From Tubiluchus corallicola (lineage: Eukaryota > Priapulida > Priapulimorpha > Priapulimorphida > Tubiluchidae), in NCBI GenBank assembly GCA_030141605.1, contig JAQGDQ010002442.1:1-36731 (forward strand): a stretch of 36,731 bases of DNA. The letters run 5' to 3'. Below the pieces are notes generated by a model. That model did no database searches and had not been told where the DNA came from. It saw nothing but the letters and a program-made list of their open reading frames with translations. Below, in pieces: positions 1 through 7,965 of the stretch. The translations under genes and the position numbers were made by a program. Position 1 is the first letter of the stretch. Each line of letters starts with the position of its first letter.

Positions 1-678
1 ATAATCATATTTTTGTTGATGGGTAAAGTTTTTTTTCATCCATTCATCATTGTGGTATAATTTAGAAAAACTCTTTTGTTTTTTATACATTTTTTGTGGC
101 TCTCTTGCCCAACCATAATGATAAATAGATGCATCTATTAGCTTCACACGTAATTTTTTGTTTTCTCCCTTTCTAAAACCCTGAGCATCTCTATATGAAT
201 ATATAGAGCTATTATTACGTATCACTCTAACTTCTCTTCTATACCAGCGAGGTGAATCTCCAATATATTTGTATGAGCCATAGAAATGCAAATACTTAAA
301 AAGTAAGCCATCTACCTTTTTGTTATCTTTCCACTTTTGCATGGCATTATAAATAGTGTTCAAATCTTTTTCATGTATCACCTCATCGCTTTGTACATAC
401 ACTCCCCAATGACTATCGTCTGGTATGGAGCTTAGAGCAATATTTGTTTGTTGTGCCAATACTTTTCCACCCTCTCTCAGTGTGTCCTCCCATACTGTTT
501 CTAGTACTTTTATCTTTTTCTTATCTATATTTTTAACTACCTCTAAGGTGTTATCATCTGATTTGCCTACGGCAACAACTATTTCATCACATAGAGGCAA
601 AATGGATGTTAAAGCTTCTTTTATGGGATAACCTAATTTTATGGCATTTCTGACAAAACTAAATCCTGTAACCTTCAT
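1..678 (-). CDS. family 2 glycosyltransferase, partial (runs off left edge)
   Basis: This is the first 226 codons of a minus-strand gene starting at ATG 676-678; no stop is reached before the window edge. It opens with MKVTGFSFVRNA, followed by a stretch containing DEIVVAVGKSDDNT, the nucleotide-sugar-binding beginning of a GT-A fold. At about residues 95-102 comes VQSDEVIHE, the acidic metal/sugar-nucleotide motif of this group. The block HFYGSYKYIGDSPRWYRRE is typical of a Bacteroidota GT2 subfamily that probably modifies surface polysaccharide or glycolipid. The acceptor and donor are unknown. It is divergent from the truncated SusC gene, with about 300 bases of very AT-rich DNA between them and a good minus-strand promoter at 710-717. 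The GT2 call is solid; the pathway is not known. Confidence 0.85.
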   Translation of the reverse strand, partial: MKVTGFSFVRNAIKLGYPIKEALTSILPLCDEIVVAVGKSDDNTLEVVKNIDKKKIKVLETVWEDTLREGGKVLAQQTNIALSSIPDDSHWGVYVQSDEVIHEKDLNTIYNAMQKWKDNKKVDGLLFKYLHFYGSYKYIGDSPRWYRREVRVIRNNSSIYSYRDAQGFRKGENKKLRVKLIDASIYHYGWAREPQKMYKKQKSFSKLYHNDEWMKKNFTHQQKYDY

Positions 679-709
679 TTATTACATTTGATAGATGGTA
701 TAATTATTT

Positions 710-717
710 CAAAAATA
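710..717 (-). promoter_or_regulatory. Bacteroidota -7 element for the glycosyltransferase
   Basis: Read on the minus strand the sequence is TATTTTTG, an exact match to the Bacteroidota sigma-A -7 consensus TAnnTTTG. It lies 31 bases upstream of the ATG at 678. I see no clear TTTG -33 element at the usual 19-21 base distance, so this is a motif match and not a full promoter. Confidence 0.45.
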
Positions 718-974
718 ATGTAAAAAAAACATTTTTTTAGCTTTTGCTCTATTCTTTTTTTGGCACTTAATAACATTTCATTATATTAGCCTTTCATGCT
801 TGGATGCAAAAGGAATTTTATTTTTTTTTGATAAAATGCAAAAAAGTGTGATTTTAGTATAAAATTAGCATAAAAGAAAAATCAATATTTTTAAAACTAT
901 TGATAACCAATTTTTTTATAAATTTAGCAATATTATTTGTATAGACTTTAATTTAACTAAAACTTTATTTAATT

Positions 975-2456
975 ATGAAAGCGTTTTATTTAGAAGCAAA
1001 ATTCATTCTATTGACCATTCTGTTTTTTGCTCTTTCGTTAGCGGCATGGGGACAATCGGTAACTATAACAGGAAAAGTAACAGACGAAGATAACGAGCCT
1101 TTGCCGGGAGTTAATATTGCCATTAAAGGCACTCAAAGTGGAACTATTACTGATATGGATGGTAATTATAGCTTAAATGTCACGCCAGAAAATACGCTAA
1201 TTTTTACTTACATTGGCATGCATAGCTCACAAGAAGAAGTAGGAGCAAGAACTCGTATTGATGTAGTTATGCAATCAGATGCTTCTGAGCTGCAAGAAGT
1301 GGTTGTTACAGGCTACTCTACGCAAGAAAAACGTGATATTACTGGTGCTGTTACTTCTGTTGATTCTGAAGAATTAAATGCAGTTACCACATCTAACTTT
1401 GCTCAACAATTACAAGGACGAGCTTCAGGAGTTATGGTAGGAAATCAAAACTCTCCCGGTGGCAATGCTATGATAAGAATAAGAGGCTTTACTACTATTA
1501 ATGAAAACAACCCTCTATATGTAATAGATGGAGTGCCCACACAAGACTCAGAGGCATTGAATGCATTAAACCCTAGCAATATAGAGTCTATACAAATTCT
1601 TAAAGACGCCTCATCATCTTCTATTTATGGTGCGAGAGCTTCAGGAGGAGTGGTATTAGTTACTACAAAAAAAGGAGAAAAAGGAGAGTCAAAATTTACT
1701 TTTTATAGTCGATTTGGACTACAAAGAGCAGCTTCAAAATTAGACTTAATGAATTCTGCTCAAAGAATGGAAGTAGAGAAACTGAGGCAATTAGGAGCAG
1801 GCATAAACCCAAATGATATTGATCACCCTCAGTATGGAACAGGAGTAGATAATTGGAAATTACCAGACTATATTGTTCCTACGGCAGCTATGGAAGGAGA
1901 CCCGCTCACGTTGCCAGAAAATTATAATAGAGATCCCAATGCAGGCGATCTTAATATAATTACTAGAGCGAATAAAGAAGGTACAGATTGGCAAGATGAA
2001 ATTTTTACAGTTGCTCCTATCCAAGAATATAACCTTGGGGTATTGGGAGGTGGAAATCAAGGCACGTATGCTGTCAACGCAAATTATTTTAGACAAGATG
2101 GAATTATCATACATACATTTTTTGAAAGAATGTCTTTGAGAGTAAATACTAGCACAAAAATAAAAGATAAATTAACAGTTGGAGAAAATTTAGAAGTAAG
2201 TGTCTCTAATTATAGAACTGATGGAAAAAACGCTGAGGACAGCCCTTTTTCTTACACGTATAGAATGCAACCAATCGTTCCGGTGTATGATATAATGGGA
2301 GGTTTTGCTAACAGTGCAGAAGGTATGGGAAATGCACGAAATCCTGTAGCTATTTTGACTAGAGAAAAGGAGAATATAAGGCGTAGATATCAAGTTTTTG
2401 GAAACATGTTTTTGGAAGCAAAAAAATTCATAGAAAAGAATAAAAAAAGTAATTAA
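975..2456 (+). CDS. SusC/RagA-family TonB-dependent outer-membrane protein, C-terminally truncated
   Basis: This 493-residue product starts with a Sec signal peptide ending near AAWGQ (residues 22-27). A carboxypeptidase-regulatory-like domain follows (about 28-110, with GKVTDEDNEPLPGVNI and TDMDGNYSL). The TonB-dependent plug is at about 115-235 (SusC signatures QLQGRASGVMV, IRIRGFTTINENNPLYVIDG, LKDASSSSIYGARASGGV). Only the first strands of the beta-barrel remain. SusC proteins are usually about 1000 residues. Recognisable SusC sequence stops after VFGNMFLE and ends in a lysine-rich tail (AKKFIEKNKKSN) unlike a barrel strand. There is no susD downstream; ligA begins 22 bases after the stop. 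The product should not form a closed barrel, so this is probably a deletion remnant, although the remaining frame has no internal stop. Confidence 0.85.
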   Translation: MKAFYLEAKFILLTILFFALSLAAWGQSVTITGKVTDEDNEPLPGVNIAIKGTQSGTITDMDGNYSLNVTPENTLIFTYIGMHSSQEEVGARTRIDVVMQSDASELQEVVVTGYSTQEKRDITGAVTSVDSEELNAVTTSNFAQQLQGRASGVMVGNQNSPGGNAMIRIRGFTTINENNPLYVIDGVPTQDSEALNALNPSNIESIQILKDASSSSIYGARASGGVVLVTTKKGEKGESKFTFYSRFGLQRAASKLDLMNSAQRMEVEKLRQLGAGINPNDIDHPQYGTGVDNWKLPDYIVPTAAMEGDPLTLPENYNRDPNAGDLNIITRANKEGTDWQDEIFTVAPIQEYNLGVLGGGNQGTYAVNANYFRQDGIIIHTFFERMSLRVNTSTKIKDKLTVGENLEVSVSNYRTDGKNAEDSPFSYTYRMQPIVPVYDIMGGFANSAEGMGNARNPVAILTREKENIRRRYQVFGNMFLEAKKFIEKNKKSN

Positions 2457-2478
2457 AGAAGTCACTTTTCAAATTTAA

Positions 2479-4494
2479 ATGACAGAAAAACAAGCAGAAA
2501 AAGAGATAAAGCATCTTATAGAACGCATTGAACATTATAATGTTCAATATTATCAAAATGATATTTCAGAAATATCTGATTATGAGTTTGATATATTGCT
2601 AAAAAAACTTGAAAAACTTGAAGGTGCATACCCACAATTTCGCTATCCCTTTTCTCCTACACTTCGAGTAGGCGGAACAATAACAAAACATTTTGAGACA
2701 GCAACACATACCTATCAAATGTTGTCATTAAGCAATACGTATTCGAAAGAAGAACTAACAGAGTTTGACAACAGAGTAATAAAAAATTTAAGTGCAGAAA
2801 AATATGAGTATATAGCCGAACTCAAATTTGACGGCATCGCCATAAGCATAACATATGAAAATGGCATATTAGTAAAAGCCGTTACACGAGGTGATGGAAT
2901 GCAAGGAGATAATGTTACAGATAACATAAAAACTATACGTTCATTGCCTTTGCGGATAAAAAACAAAAATGTTTTTCCTGAAAAATTTGAAGTTCGAGGA
3001 GAGGTGTTTATGCCCCTAAAAATATTTGATGCAATTAATGAAGAAAAAAAAAGAATCGGTGAGACACTGCTTGCCAATCCAAGAAACACCGCATCAGGAG
3101 CATTGAAAATGCAAGATTCGTCATTGGTAGCAAAGCGAAAATTAGACTGTTATATATATGATTTTCTATCTGAAGGAAAAACTGTTCCTACACATTATAA
3201 TGCAATAAAAATGCTAGAGAAAGAAGGATTTAAAATTTCTCCAACCTATCAAAAGTGCAAAAATATAAATAACGTCTTTGATTATATACAAAAATGGGAA
3301 ACCCAACAAAACTCCTTACCTCTCAAAATAGATGGCGTAGTTATCAAGATTAATAGTTTTCAACAAAGGGAGAAACTAGGATCCACAAGCAAAGCCCCAA
3401 GGTGGGCTATTGCATATAAATATCAAGCTCAAAAAGCTGTTACCAAGTTGCTGAACATCACCTATCAAGTAGGTCGTACGGGAGCTATAACTCCTGTGGC
3501 AGAGTTAAAACCTGTGCAGCTATCTGGAACAGTAGTAAAGCGAGCCTCCCTACACAATGCTAACGAAATAGAAAGATTGGATATTCGCATTGGTGATAAT
3601 GTAGTAGTAGAAAAAAGAGGAGAAATCATTCCCAAAGTGATAGAAGTAAACACAAGCAAAAGGAAACAGAAACTACCCCCTACTATTTTTATTGACACAT
3701 GCCCCGAATGCTCGACAAAGCTAGCCAAAAATAAAGAAGACGCTATATACCATTGCCCCAACACATACCATTGCCCTCCACAAGTAAAAGGAAGAATAGA
3801 GCATTTCGCAAGCCGAGATGCTATGGATATAAACACATTGGGCAAAAAAACTGTCAATCTGTTATATCAAAATAAGCTAATACAAAATCCCGCTGACATA
3901 TATATCATAAAAGAGGCAGATATCTTACCTTTGGAGAGGTTTAAAGAGCTTTCAACTCAAAGCCTGTTAGATGGCATAGAAAAATCAAAGAAGCGGCCAT
4001 TCGAAAATCTTTTTTTCGCATTAGGCATCAAACATGTCGGCAAAACAATAGCCGAAAAATTAGTATCACATTTTAAAAACATTGATAGCCTAATGGAGGC
4101 TCAAATAGAAGATTTTGTACAAGTAAATGAAATAGGTGAGCAAATAGCCAACAGTGTTTATTCCTTTTTTAGGAGTGAATACGGGAAAAACATTGTTGAA
4201 AGGCTAAAAACATATAATTTAAACTTTGAAACAACAAATAAAGAAACAAACCTAAATAGTACTATATTTGTTGAAAAATCATTTGTCGTGTCTGGCATTT
4301 TTGAAAATTTTAGCAGAATGAGCATTCAAAAAACCATTAAAGAACATGGCGGTAAGGTTGTTTCGTCAATAAGCTCAAAACTTAGCTATTTGCTTATAGG
4401 CAACAAACCTGGTGAAGCAAAACTCAAAAAAGCTCAAGCACTAAACATTAAAGTTATTTCAGAATTTGAATTCTTACAAATGACAAATAAATAA
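2479..4494 (+). CDS. ligA: NAD(+)-dependent DNA ligase LigA
   Basis: LigA seals nicks during replication and repair, using NAD+ to adenylate an active-site lysine. The 671-residue length is normal. The N-terminal Ia domain (YYQNDISEISDYEFD) is followed by the adenylation domain with KFDG at residues 116-119, where K116 is the nucleophile (equivalent to E. coli K115). The OB fold, then a four-cysteine zinc finger (CPEC, later CPNTYHC), helix-hairpin-helix repeats (LGIKHVGKTIAEKL) and a C-terminal BRCT domain from about residue 592 complete the architecture. All domains look intact. It begins 22 bases after the truncated SusC stop and is followed 10 bases later by the DUF6913 gene, so ligA and that gene are probably co-transcribed. 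Confidence 0.98.
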   Translation: MTEKQAEKEIKHLIERIEHYNVQYYQNDISEISDYEFDILLKKLEKLEGAYPQFRYPFSPTLRVGGTITKHFETATHTYQMLSLSNTYSKEELTEFDNRVIKNLSAEKYEYIAELKFDGIAISITYENGILVKAVTRGDGMQGDNVTDNIKTIRSLPLRIKNKNVFPEKFEVRGEVFMPLKIFDAINEEKKRIGETLLANPRNTASGALKMQDSSLVAKRKLDCYIYDFLSEGKTVPTHYNAIKMLEKEGFKISPTYQKCKNINNVFDYIQKWETQQNSLPLKIDGVVIKINSFQQREKLGSTSKAPRWAIAYKYQAQKAVTKLLNITYQVGRTGAITPVAELKPVQLSGTVVKRASLHNANEIERLDIRIGDNVVVEKRGEIIPKVIEVNTSKRKQKLPPTIFIDTCPECSTKLAKNKEDAIYHCPNTYHCPPQVKGRIEHFASRDAMDINTLGKKTVNLLYQNKLIQNPADIYIIKEADILPLERFKELSTQSLLDGIEKSKKRPFENLFFALGIKHVGKTIAEKLVSHFKNIDSLMEAQIEDFVQVNEIGEQIANSVYSFFRSEYGKNIVERLKTYNLNFETTNKETNLNSTIFVEKSFVVSGIFENFSRMSIQKTIKEHGGKVVSSISSKLSYLLIGNKPGEAKLKKAQALNIKVISEFEFLQMTNK

Positions 4495-4504
4495 AACACT
4501 AAAA

Positions 4505-5023
4505 ATGCTATTTATAAAGCCGCTTATAAAAAAACTCTTAAAGCAAAGAGTTAAAAAACCAATAGTCCCTATAAAAAAAGCGAAAAAAGTAGCAATACTG
4601 TCTACATTTCACAATAGTGAACTATTTGAAAAAATAAAACTATGGAGAGCACAATTTGAATATCGGCAAGCAAAAGTAGTACACATTTGCTTCTTCCCTA
4701 AAGCACATGATATTTTTCCCGAAACAAAAAAACATGCATATTGTTTTTCAAAAAATAATTTTAGCTTATTTGGAAAAACCAAAAAGCAATATGCAAAGTT
4801 AGAAAAAGTACAAACAGATGATTATGATTTTTTATTACATTTAGACTTTCAATCGCATGAGTATACTGATTTTTTATTAGCACGCCTAAAGGCTAAATAC
4901 AAGATAGGGGTATTTGATGAAAACAGAGAGGCATTCTATGACTTAATGTTAATGATTGATAAGGACAAAAGCTTTGATTATCTTTGGCAACAAGTAACAC
5001 GCTACTTGCAACTAATAAAATAA
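4505..5023 (+). CDS. DUF6913-type conserved hypothetical protein
   Basis: This 172-residue, lysine-rich protein has no signal peptide, so it is probably cytoplasmic. It has a basic N-terminus (KKLLKQRVKKPIVPIKKAKK). Two regions look conserved: DYDFLLHLDF at about 108-117 and LARLKAKYKIGVFDENREAFYDLM at about 126-150. The second region is characteristic of a small Bacteroidota family that I recognise as DUF6913, of unknown function. It lies 10 bases after ligA. In other Bacteroidota this family commonly sits between or beside ligA and dapA, and the same partners are present here, but dapA has been displaced by 2 kb. The family name comes from memory of its pattern; no activity is implied. Confidence 0.72.
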   Translation: MLFIKPLIKKLLKQRVKKPIVPIKKAKKVAILSTFHNSELFEKIKLWRAQFEYRQAKVVHICFFPKAHDIFPETKKHAYCFSKNNFSLFGKTKKQYAKLEKVQTDDYDFLLHLDFQSHEYTDFLLARLKAKYKIGVFDENREAFYDLMLMIDKDKSFDYLWQQVTRYLQLIK

Positions 5024-5043
5024 TTTAACAACAAAATAGTCAC

Positions 5044-5070
5044 AACTCACTACACTGCTATTGCCAACAA
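5044..5070 (+). repeat. 27-base fragment matching an internal part of dapA
   Basis: Bases 5044-5070 match dapA bases 7412-7438 at 26 of 27 positions, with 22 consecutive identities at the left. The only difference is A at 5066 versus G at 7434. In dapA this segment encodes roughly THYTAIADN. The fragment lies 20 bases after the DUF6913 stop, which is where dapA would be expected in the usual ligA-DUF6913-dapA order. The flanks do not resemble dapA. A match of this length is unlikely by chance, so it is probably a scar of a duplication or insertion. Confidence 0.65.
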
Positions 5071-5110
5071 AGAAAGTTTTGGGTTTACAACAGGAAGATA
5101 AATAAATGGA

Positions 5111-5788
5111 TTATTTTCTTAATAAATAGCTTAATTCTATAGAAAGCGTGTTATTTCTATAAGAAGCGTGATCTGTAATTACAACTTCAAGCTCCTGATC
5201 TGGAATATATTCTCTAGTAATATCTTTTTTATTCGACCTATATAAACGAGCACTAAGGATAAACCTTGGAGAAATATTAGTAGATAAACCTACCATGAGC
5301 TCTCCATCCCAATAACTTTTATCAACTCTAACAGTATTGTGATGCCAAACATCGAAAGTATACCCGCATAGATAGCCGACATCTATGCTCAAATTAGAGG
5401 TTGATTTTAATTCTTTGAATGGGTAAAACTTCAACATCATGCCTAACGTAAGATATTCCACTTTTTTCGATGATAAATCAAAAGTATAACTGCCTTGATC
5501 TACACCAATAATGCTACGTTGACGAAGGTTAAAATTCACATTTGTTTTTAACCAATCTTTAAGATGAGTTTCAGCAAAAATGCCCACCATTTCTCTATAA
5601 ACCCCATAACTATTATCCAATGGTGTACTGTGGAATGAAAAAGACTTTGTTATCTTTGCTTCACTAAAGTTAAATCCAACAGTAACACCATATTGTATTT
5701 TAAAATTATTCGATTTCTCTTTCTCTTGTGAGAAAACAAAAAAAGAAAATAAAAAAATAAAGCATCCTGTAAAAATTATTTTTTTCAT
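5111..5788 (-). CDS. outer-membrane beta-barrel (porin-like) protein
   Basis: This 225-residue product has a clear Sec signal peptide (MKKIIFTGCFIFLFSFFVFSQ, cleavage near residue 20). The mature part begins FKIQYGVTVGFNFSEAK, the usual first strand of the Bacteroidota OMP_b-brl type. The rest is alternating polar/hydrophobic strands with aromatic girdles (LTLGMMLKFYPF, FILSARLYRSN, NTLSIELSYLLRK). The length suits an 8- to 10-stranded barrel. Its ATG lies 12 bases after the stop of the upstream lipoprotein gene, so both are probably read from the promoter at 6879-6910. No ligand can be inferred. The pair sits between DUF6913 and dapA, where other Bacteroidota usually have no genes. Alternative view: a generic porin-family hypothetical. 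Confidence 0.75.
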   Translation of the reverse strand: MKKIIFTGCFIFLFSFFVFSQEKEKSNNFKIQYGVTVGFNFSEAKITKSFSFHSTPLDNSYGVYREMVGIFAETHLKDWLKTNVNFNLRQRSIIGVDQGSYTFDLSSKKVEYLTLGMMLKFYPFKELKSTSNLSIDVGYLCGYTFDVWHHNTVRVDKSYWDGELMVGLSTNISPRFILSARLYRSNKKDITREYIPDQELEVVITDHASYRNNTLSIELSYLLRK

Positions 5789-5800
5789 ATTTTTTTATAT

Positions 5801-6823
5801 TTAACGTTGAGACGTATTATGATGTATATGAATAGTAATTTCGTTAATTCCAGATCCGCCTGTAGCATGTATGAAGGCAGACGAAAAACGTACGTTAAAT
5901 CCATCTGCTGGAAACTCCAGTTCAATTTGCCTATTACCATCAATTTGTGGCACTGTATGGCTTCGTCCATTACTAAAGGTAATATACATGCCAGGTTTAT
6001 TTAACTTAATTTTACCTCTGTTATACCATTTACCCCAGGATTTTTTTTCTGATCTTACCCATAATACAGCATAGTCAGAGGTAAAACCCCTTCCAAAGTC
6101 GCTGTATATGATAGTATGCATGTAAGTCTTTCTTCCTCCCTTTCTGTCTTCTGCTTTTAATTCTCTCGTGTATGCCGCTGAGATTTTAGCATTTTCTGCT
6201 GGTGCTGGGTTAATATTAATATATTGAACAATCCTCATATTTTCATCTTCATATTGAATTTTTGAATTGGATTGATTATCAAGTGTTTTTAGATTGATTT
6301 TTTTATTTACATCATCTATCTTTTCATTAAAATCTTTATTTAACCCATCCATAAAAGCATACGCTTTATCTTCTGTTATTTTATACAAAGTATCTGCTAT
6401 GAATAGCAGCCCGTCTTTGTTAACAACTTTAGAATAACCAACTTTAATCTTTATATCTACTCTATCTTCTTGATCTGTAAGAATATCCCTATTATTTTCA
6501 ATAATTCTATTAAACTGTTCTTCATTATTTTCTGATTCGTTCAATTTTCTTAATAGGTTATTATATTCGGTTTTCATGGAAATAAAATTATTTTTTTGCT
6601 CCCAATTTAATCTTTCCTCATCATCCCATTGTATCATTTTTTCATAAAAACTTGTGAATGCTTCGTTTGATGAGAAATGCAATGTGTTTTCTTTTGCAAA
6701 CACATCTTTTCCGCTTTCTGTAGAATTGTTAGTACTCATGTCTTCTATTACCTCATCATTGCGACAAGCATCAAATATAAAATAATAATAATATAGAAGC
6801 TGTAAGAAAGGATATAATGGCAA
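5801..6823 (-). CDS. probable surface lipoprotein with frameshifted signal peptide
   Basis: The main frame encodes 340 residues if read from a weak TTG at 6823, or 312 from the first in-frame ATG at 6739. The mature sequence starts DACRNDEV and contains a charged helical region (about 60-110, ending YNNLLRKLNESENNEEQ). A C-terminal beta-rich domain with basic and aromatic residues follows (EKKSWGKWYNRGKIKLNKPG). A better start exists in another frame: ATG at 6833 reads MKKIAIISFLTASILLLF, a lipoprotein signal peptide, and runs into TGA. One base too many in or near the T-rich triplet tract at about 6779-6796 would separate it from the AC of the lipobox in the main frame. It may therefore be a pseudogene, phase-variable or a sequencing artefact. 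The fold faintly recalls DUF4848-type Bacteroides proteins; that is a guess. Confidence 0.6.
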   Translation of the reverse strand: MPLYPFLQLLYYYYFIFDACRNDEVIEDMSTNNSTESGKDVFAKENTLHFSSNEAFTSFYEKMIQWDDEERLNWEQKNNFISMKTEYNNLLRKLNESENNEEQFNRIIENNRDILTDQEDRVDIKIKVGYSKVVNKDGLLFIADTLYKITEDKAYAFMDGLNKDFNEKIDDVNKKINLKTLDNQSNSKIQYEDENMRIVQYININPAPAENAKISAAYTRELKAEDRKGGRKTYMHTIIYSDFGRGFTSDYAVLWVRSEKKSWGKWYNRGKIKLNKPGMYITFSNGRSHTVPQIDGNRQIELEFPADGFNVRFSSAFIHATGGSGINEITIHIHHNTSQR

Positions 6824-6878
6824 TTTTTTTCATAATTTTTTAAAATTTAAAATATTTTTAGTAATAACTTTAACTCAT

Positions 6879-6910
6879 CAAATGTAGTGAAAACGCATAA
6901 ACTTTACAAA
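6879..6910 (-). promoter_or_regulatory. promoter of the lipoprotein/barrel gene pair
   Basis: On the minus strand there is TTTG (6910-6907), a 20-base spacer, and TACATTTG (6886-6879). Both boxes and the spacing match the Bacteroidota sigma-A promoter exactly. The predicted start of transcription is about 40 bases upstream of the ATG at 6833. This favours 6833 as the original start of the lipoprotein gene over the in-frame TTG at 6823. Confidence 0.6.
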
Positions 6911-7008
6911 TTTTTTTGCTAAAAAATAAAAAAATCACAGAGATAGTTTAGTGCTTTTAACTATCATATCTACTACGATTAAATCATTTTTTTACTTTTT
7001 GAATTTTA

Positions 7009-7041
7009 TTTGTTTTATTATCTATTTTATGCTTACCTTTA
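7009..7041 (+). promoter_or_regulatory. promoter of dapA-aroA
   Basis: TTTG at 7009-7012, a 21-base spacer and TACCTTTA at 7034-7041 (7 of 8 matches to TAnnTTTG) fit a Bacteroidota sigma-A promoter. The predicted leader before the dapA ATG at 7059 is only about 12 bases. Confidence 0.5.
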
Positions 7042-7058
7042 TGTTGTAATTTTAAATT

Positions 7059-7943
7059 ATGAAACATCTACAAGGAACAGGAACAGCACTGGTGACACCA
7101 TTTACCAAAGACTTGAGTATTGATTTTAATGCTTTAAAACTACTCTTAGATCATAACGCTTCTAATGGAGTAAACTATTTTGTAGTCTGTGGTACAACAG
7201 GGGAGTCTGCCACTACTTCTTTTAAAGAAAAAATGGCATTGCTTAATTTTGTCAAAGAAAATAACTCGCAAAGGTTACCAGTCGTATTTTCCATAGGAGG
7301 CAATAACACAAAAGAGATTATACATCAAATTAAAAGCACCGACTTTAACGGCGTATCTGCCTTATTAAGTGTAAGCCCTTATTACAATTGCCCTACTCAA
7401 AATGCTATTATAACTCACTACACTGCTATTGCCGACAATTGCCCCGTGCCCATAATACTATACAACGTTCCTTCCCGCACAGCCTCTAACATATTGCCCG
7501 AAACCACTTTAAAACTTGCAGAACATTCCAACATTGCTGCCATTAAAGAAGCATCTGGAAATGTAAAACAAATTATAGACATCTTCACGCATATTCCTGA
7601 TAACTTTTCAGTTATATCTGGTGATGATATGTGCACACTGCCCATGATTTCATTAGGAGCAAAGGGAGTTATATCTGTACTCTCCAATGCCTTCCCAAAA
7701 GAAATGTCTCAAATGGTGTCTTTTAGTCTAAAAAAAGATTTTGACAAAGCTAAACAACACCTTTTCCTTCTAAATAAAATCAACAAATATGCTTATATCG
7801 AAGGAAATCCAGTAGGCATAAAAGAGATGTTACGACAGAAAAAAATTACAGAAAGCTACGTACGGTTGCCATTAATGGCTGCCTCGCCTAATTTGCAAAC
7901 ACAAATTAAAACTGCCTTTAGTGAGCAAATTTTTTGCACATAA
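7059..7943 (+). CDS. dapA: 4-hydroxy-tetrahydrodipicolinate synthase
   Basis: DapA condenses pyruvate with aspartate semialdehyde, the first committed step of lysine and diaminopimelate synthesis. The 294-residue length is normal for this TIM-barrel aldolase. Every catalytic residue is present with a constant +2 offset from E. coli: T46 and T47 in GTTGES, Y109 in SPYYN, Y135 and R140 in YNVPSR, and the Schiff-base lysine K163 in AIKEASGN. The enzyme acts in the cytoplasm, usually as a tetramer. It forms an apparent operon with aroA 12 bases downstream, and the junction is folded into a long hairpin (7930-7965). A 27-base piece of the gene is repeated at 5044-5070. In many relatives dapA directly follows the DUF6913 gene. 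Confidence 0.98.
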   Translation: MKHLQGTGTALVTPFTKDLSIDFNALKLLLDHNASNGVNYFVVCGTTGESATTSFKEKMALLNFVKENNSQRLPVVFSIGGNNTKEIIHQIKSTDFNGVSALLSVSPYYNCPTQNAIITHYTAIADNCPVPIILYNVPSRTASNILPETTLKLAEHSNIAAIKEASGNVKQIIDIFTHIPDNFSVISGDDMCTLPMISLGAKGVISVLSNAFPKEMSQMVSFSLKKDFDKAKQHLFLLNKINKYAYIEGNPVGIKEMLRQKKITESYVRLPLMAASPNLQTQIKTAFSEQIFCT

Positions 7944-7965
7944 AATTCAAATTTTATGCAAAAAA
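7930..7965 (+). promoter_or_regulatory. hairpin spanning the dapA stop and aroA start
   Basis: Bases 7930-7947 pair with 7950-7965 to give 16 base pairs interrupted only by a two-base bulge (7938-7939). The dapA stop codon (7941-7943) lies in the left arm and the aroA ATG (7956-7958) in the right arm. The innermost pairs must open because only two bases separate the arms. No T-run follows, so this is not a standard terminator. It could hide the aroA start until ribosomes finish dapA; that role is inferred. Confidence 0.45.

Noticed and set aside
425-631. 68-codon plus-strand frame near the left edge
   Set aside because: It is antisense to the family 2 glycosyltransferase, whose motifs are clear.
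3465-3857. 130-codon open frame on the minus strand inside ligA
   Set aside because: Antisense to the OB-fold and zinc-finger part of an intact ligase; no start signal or recognisable protein.
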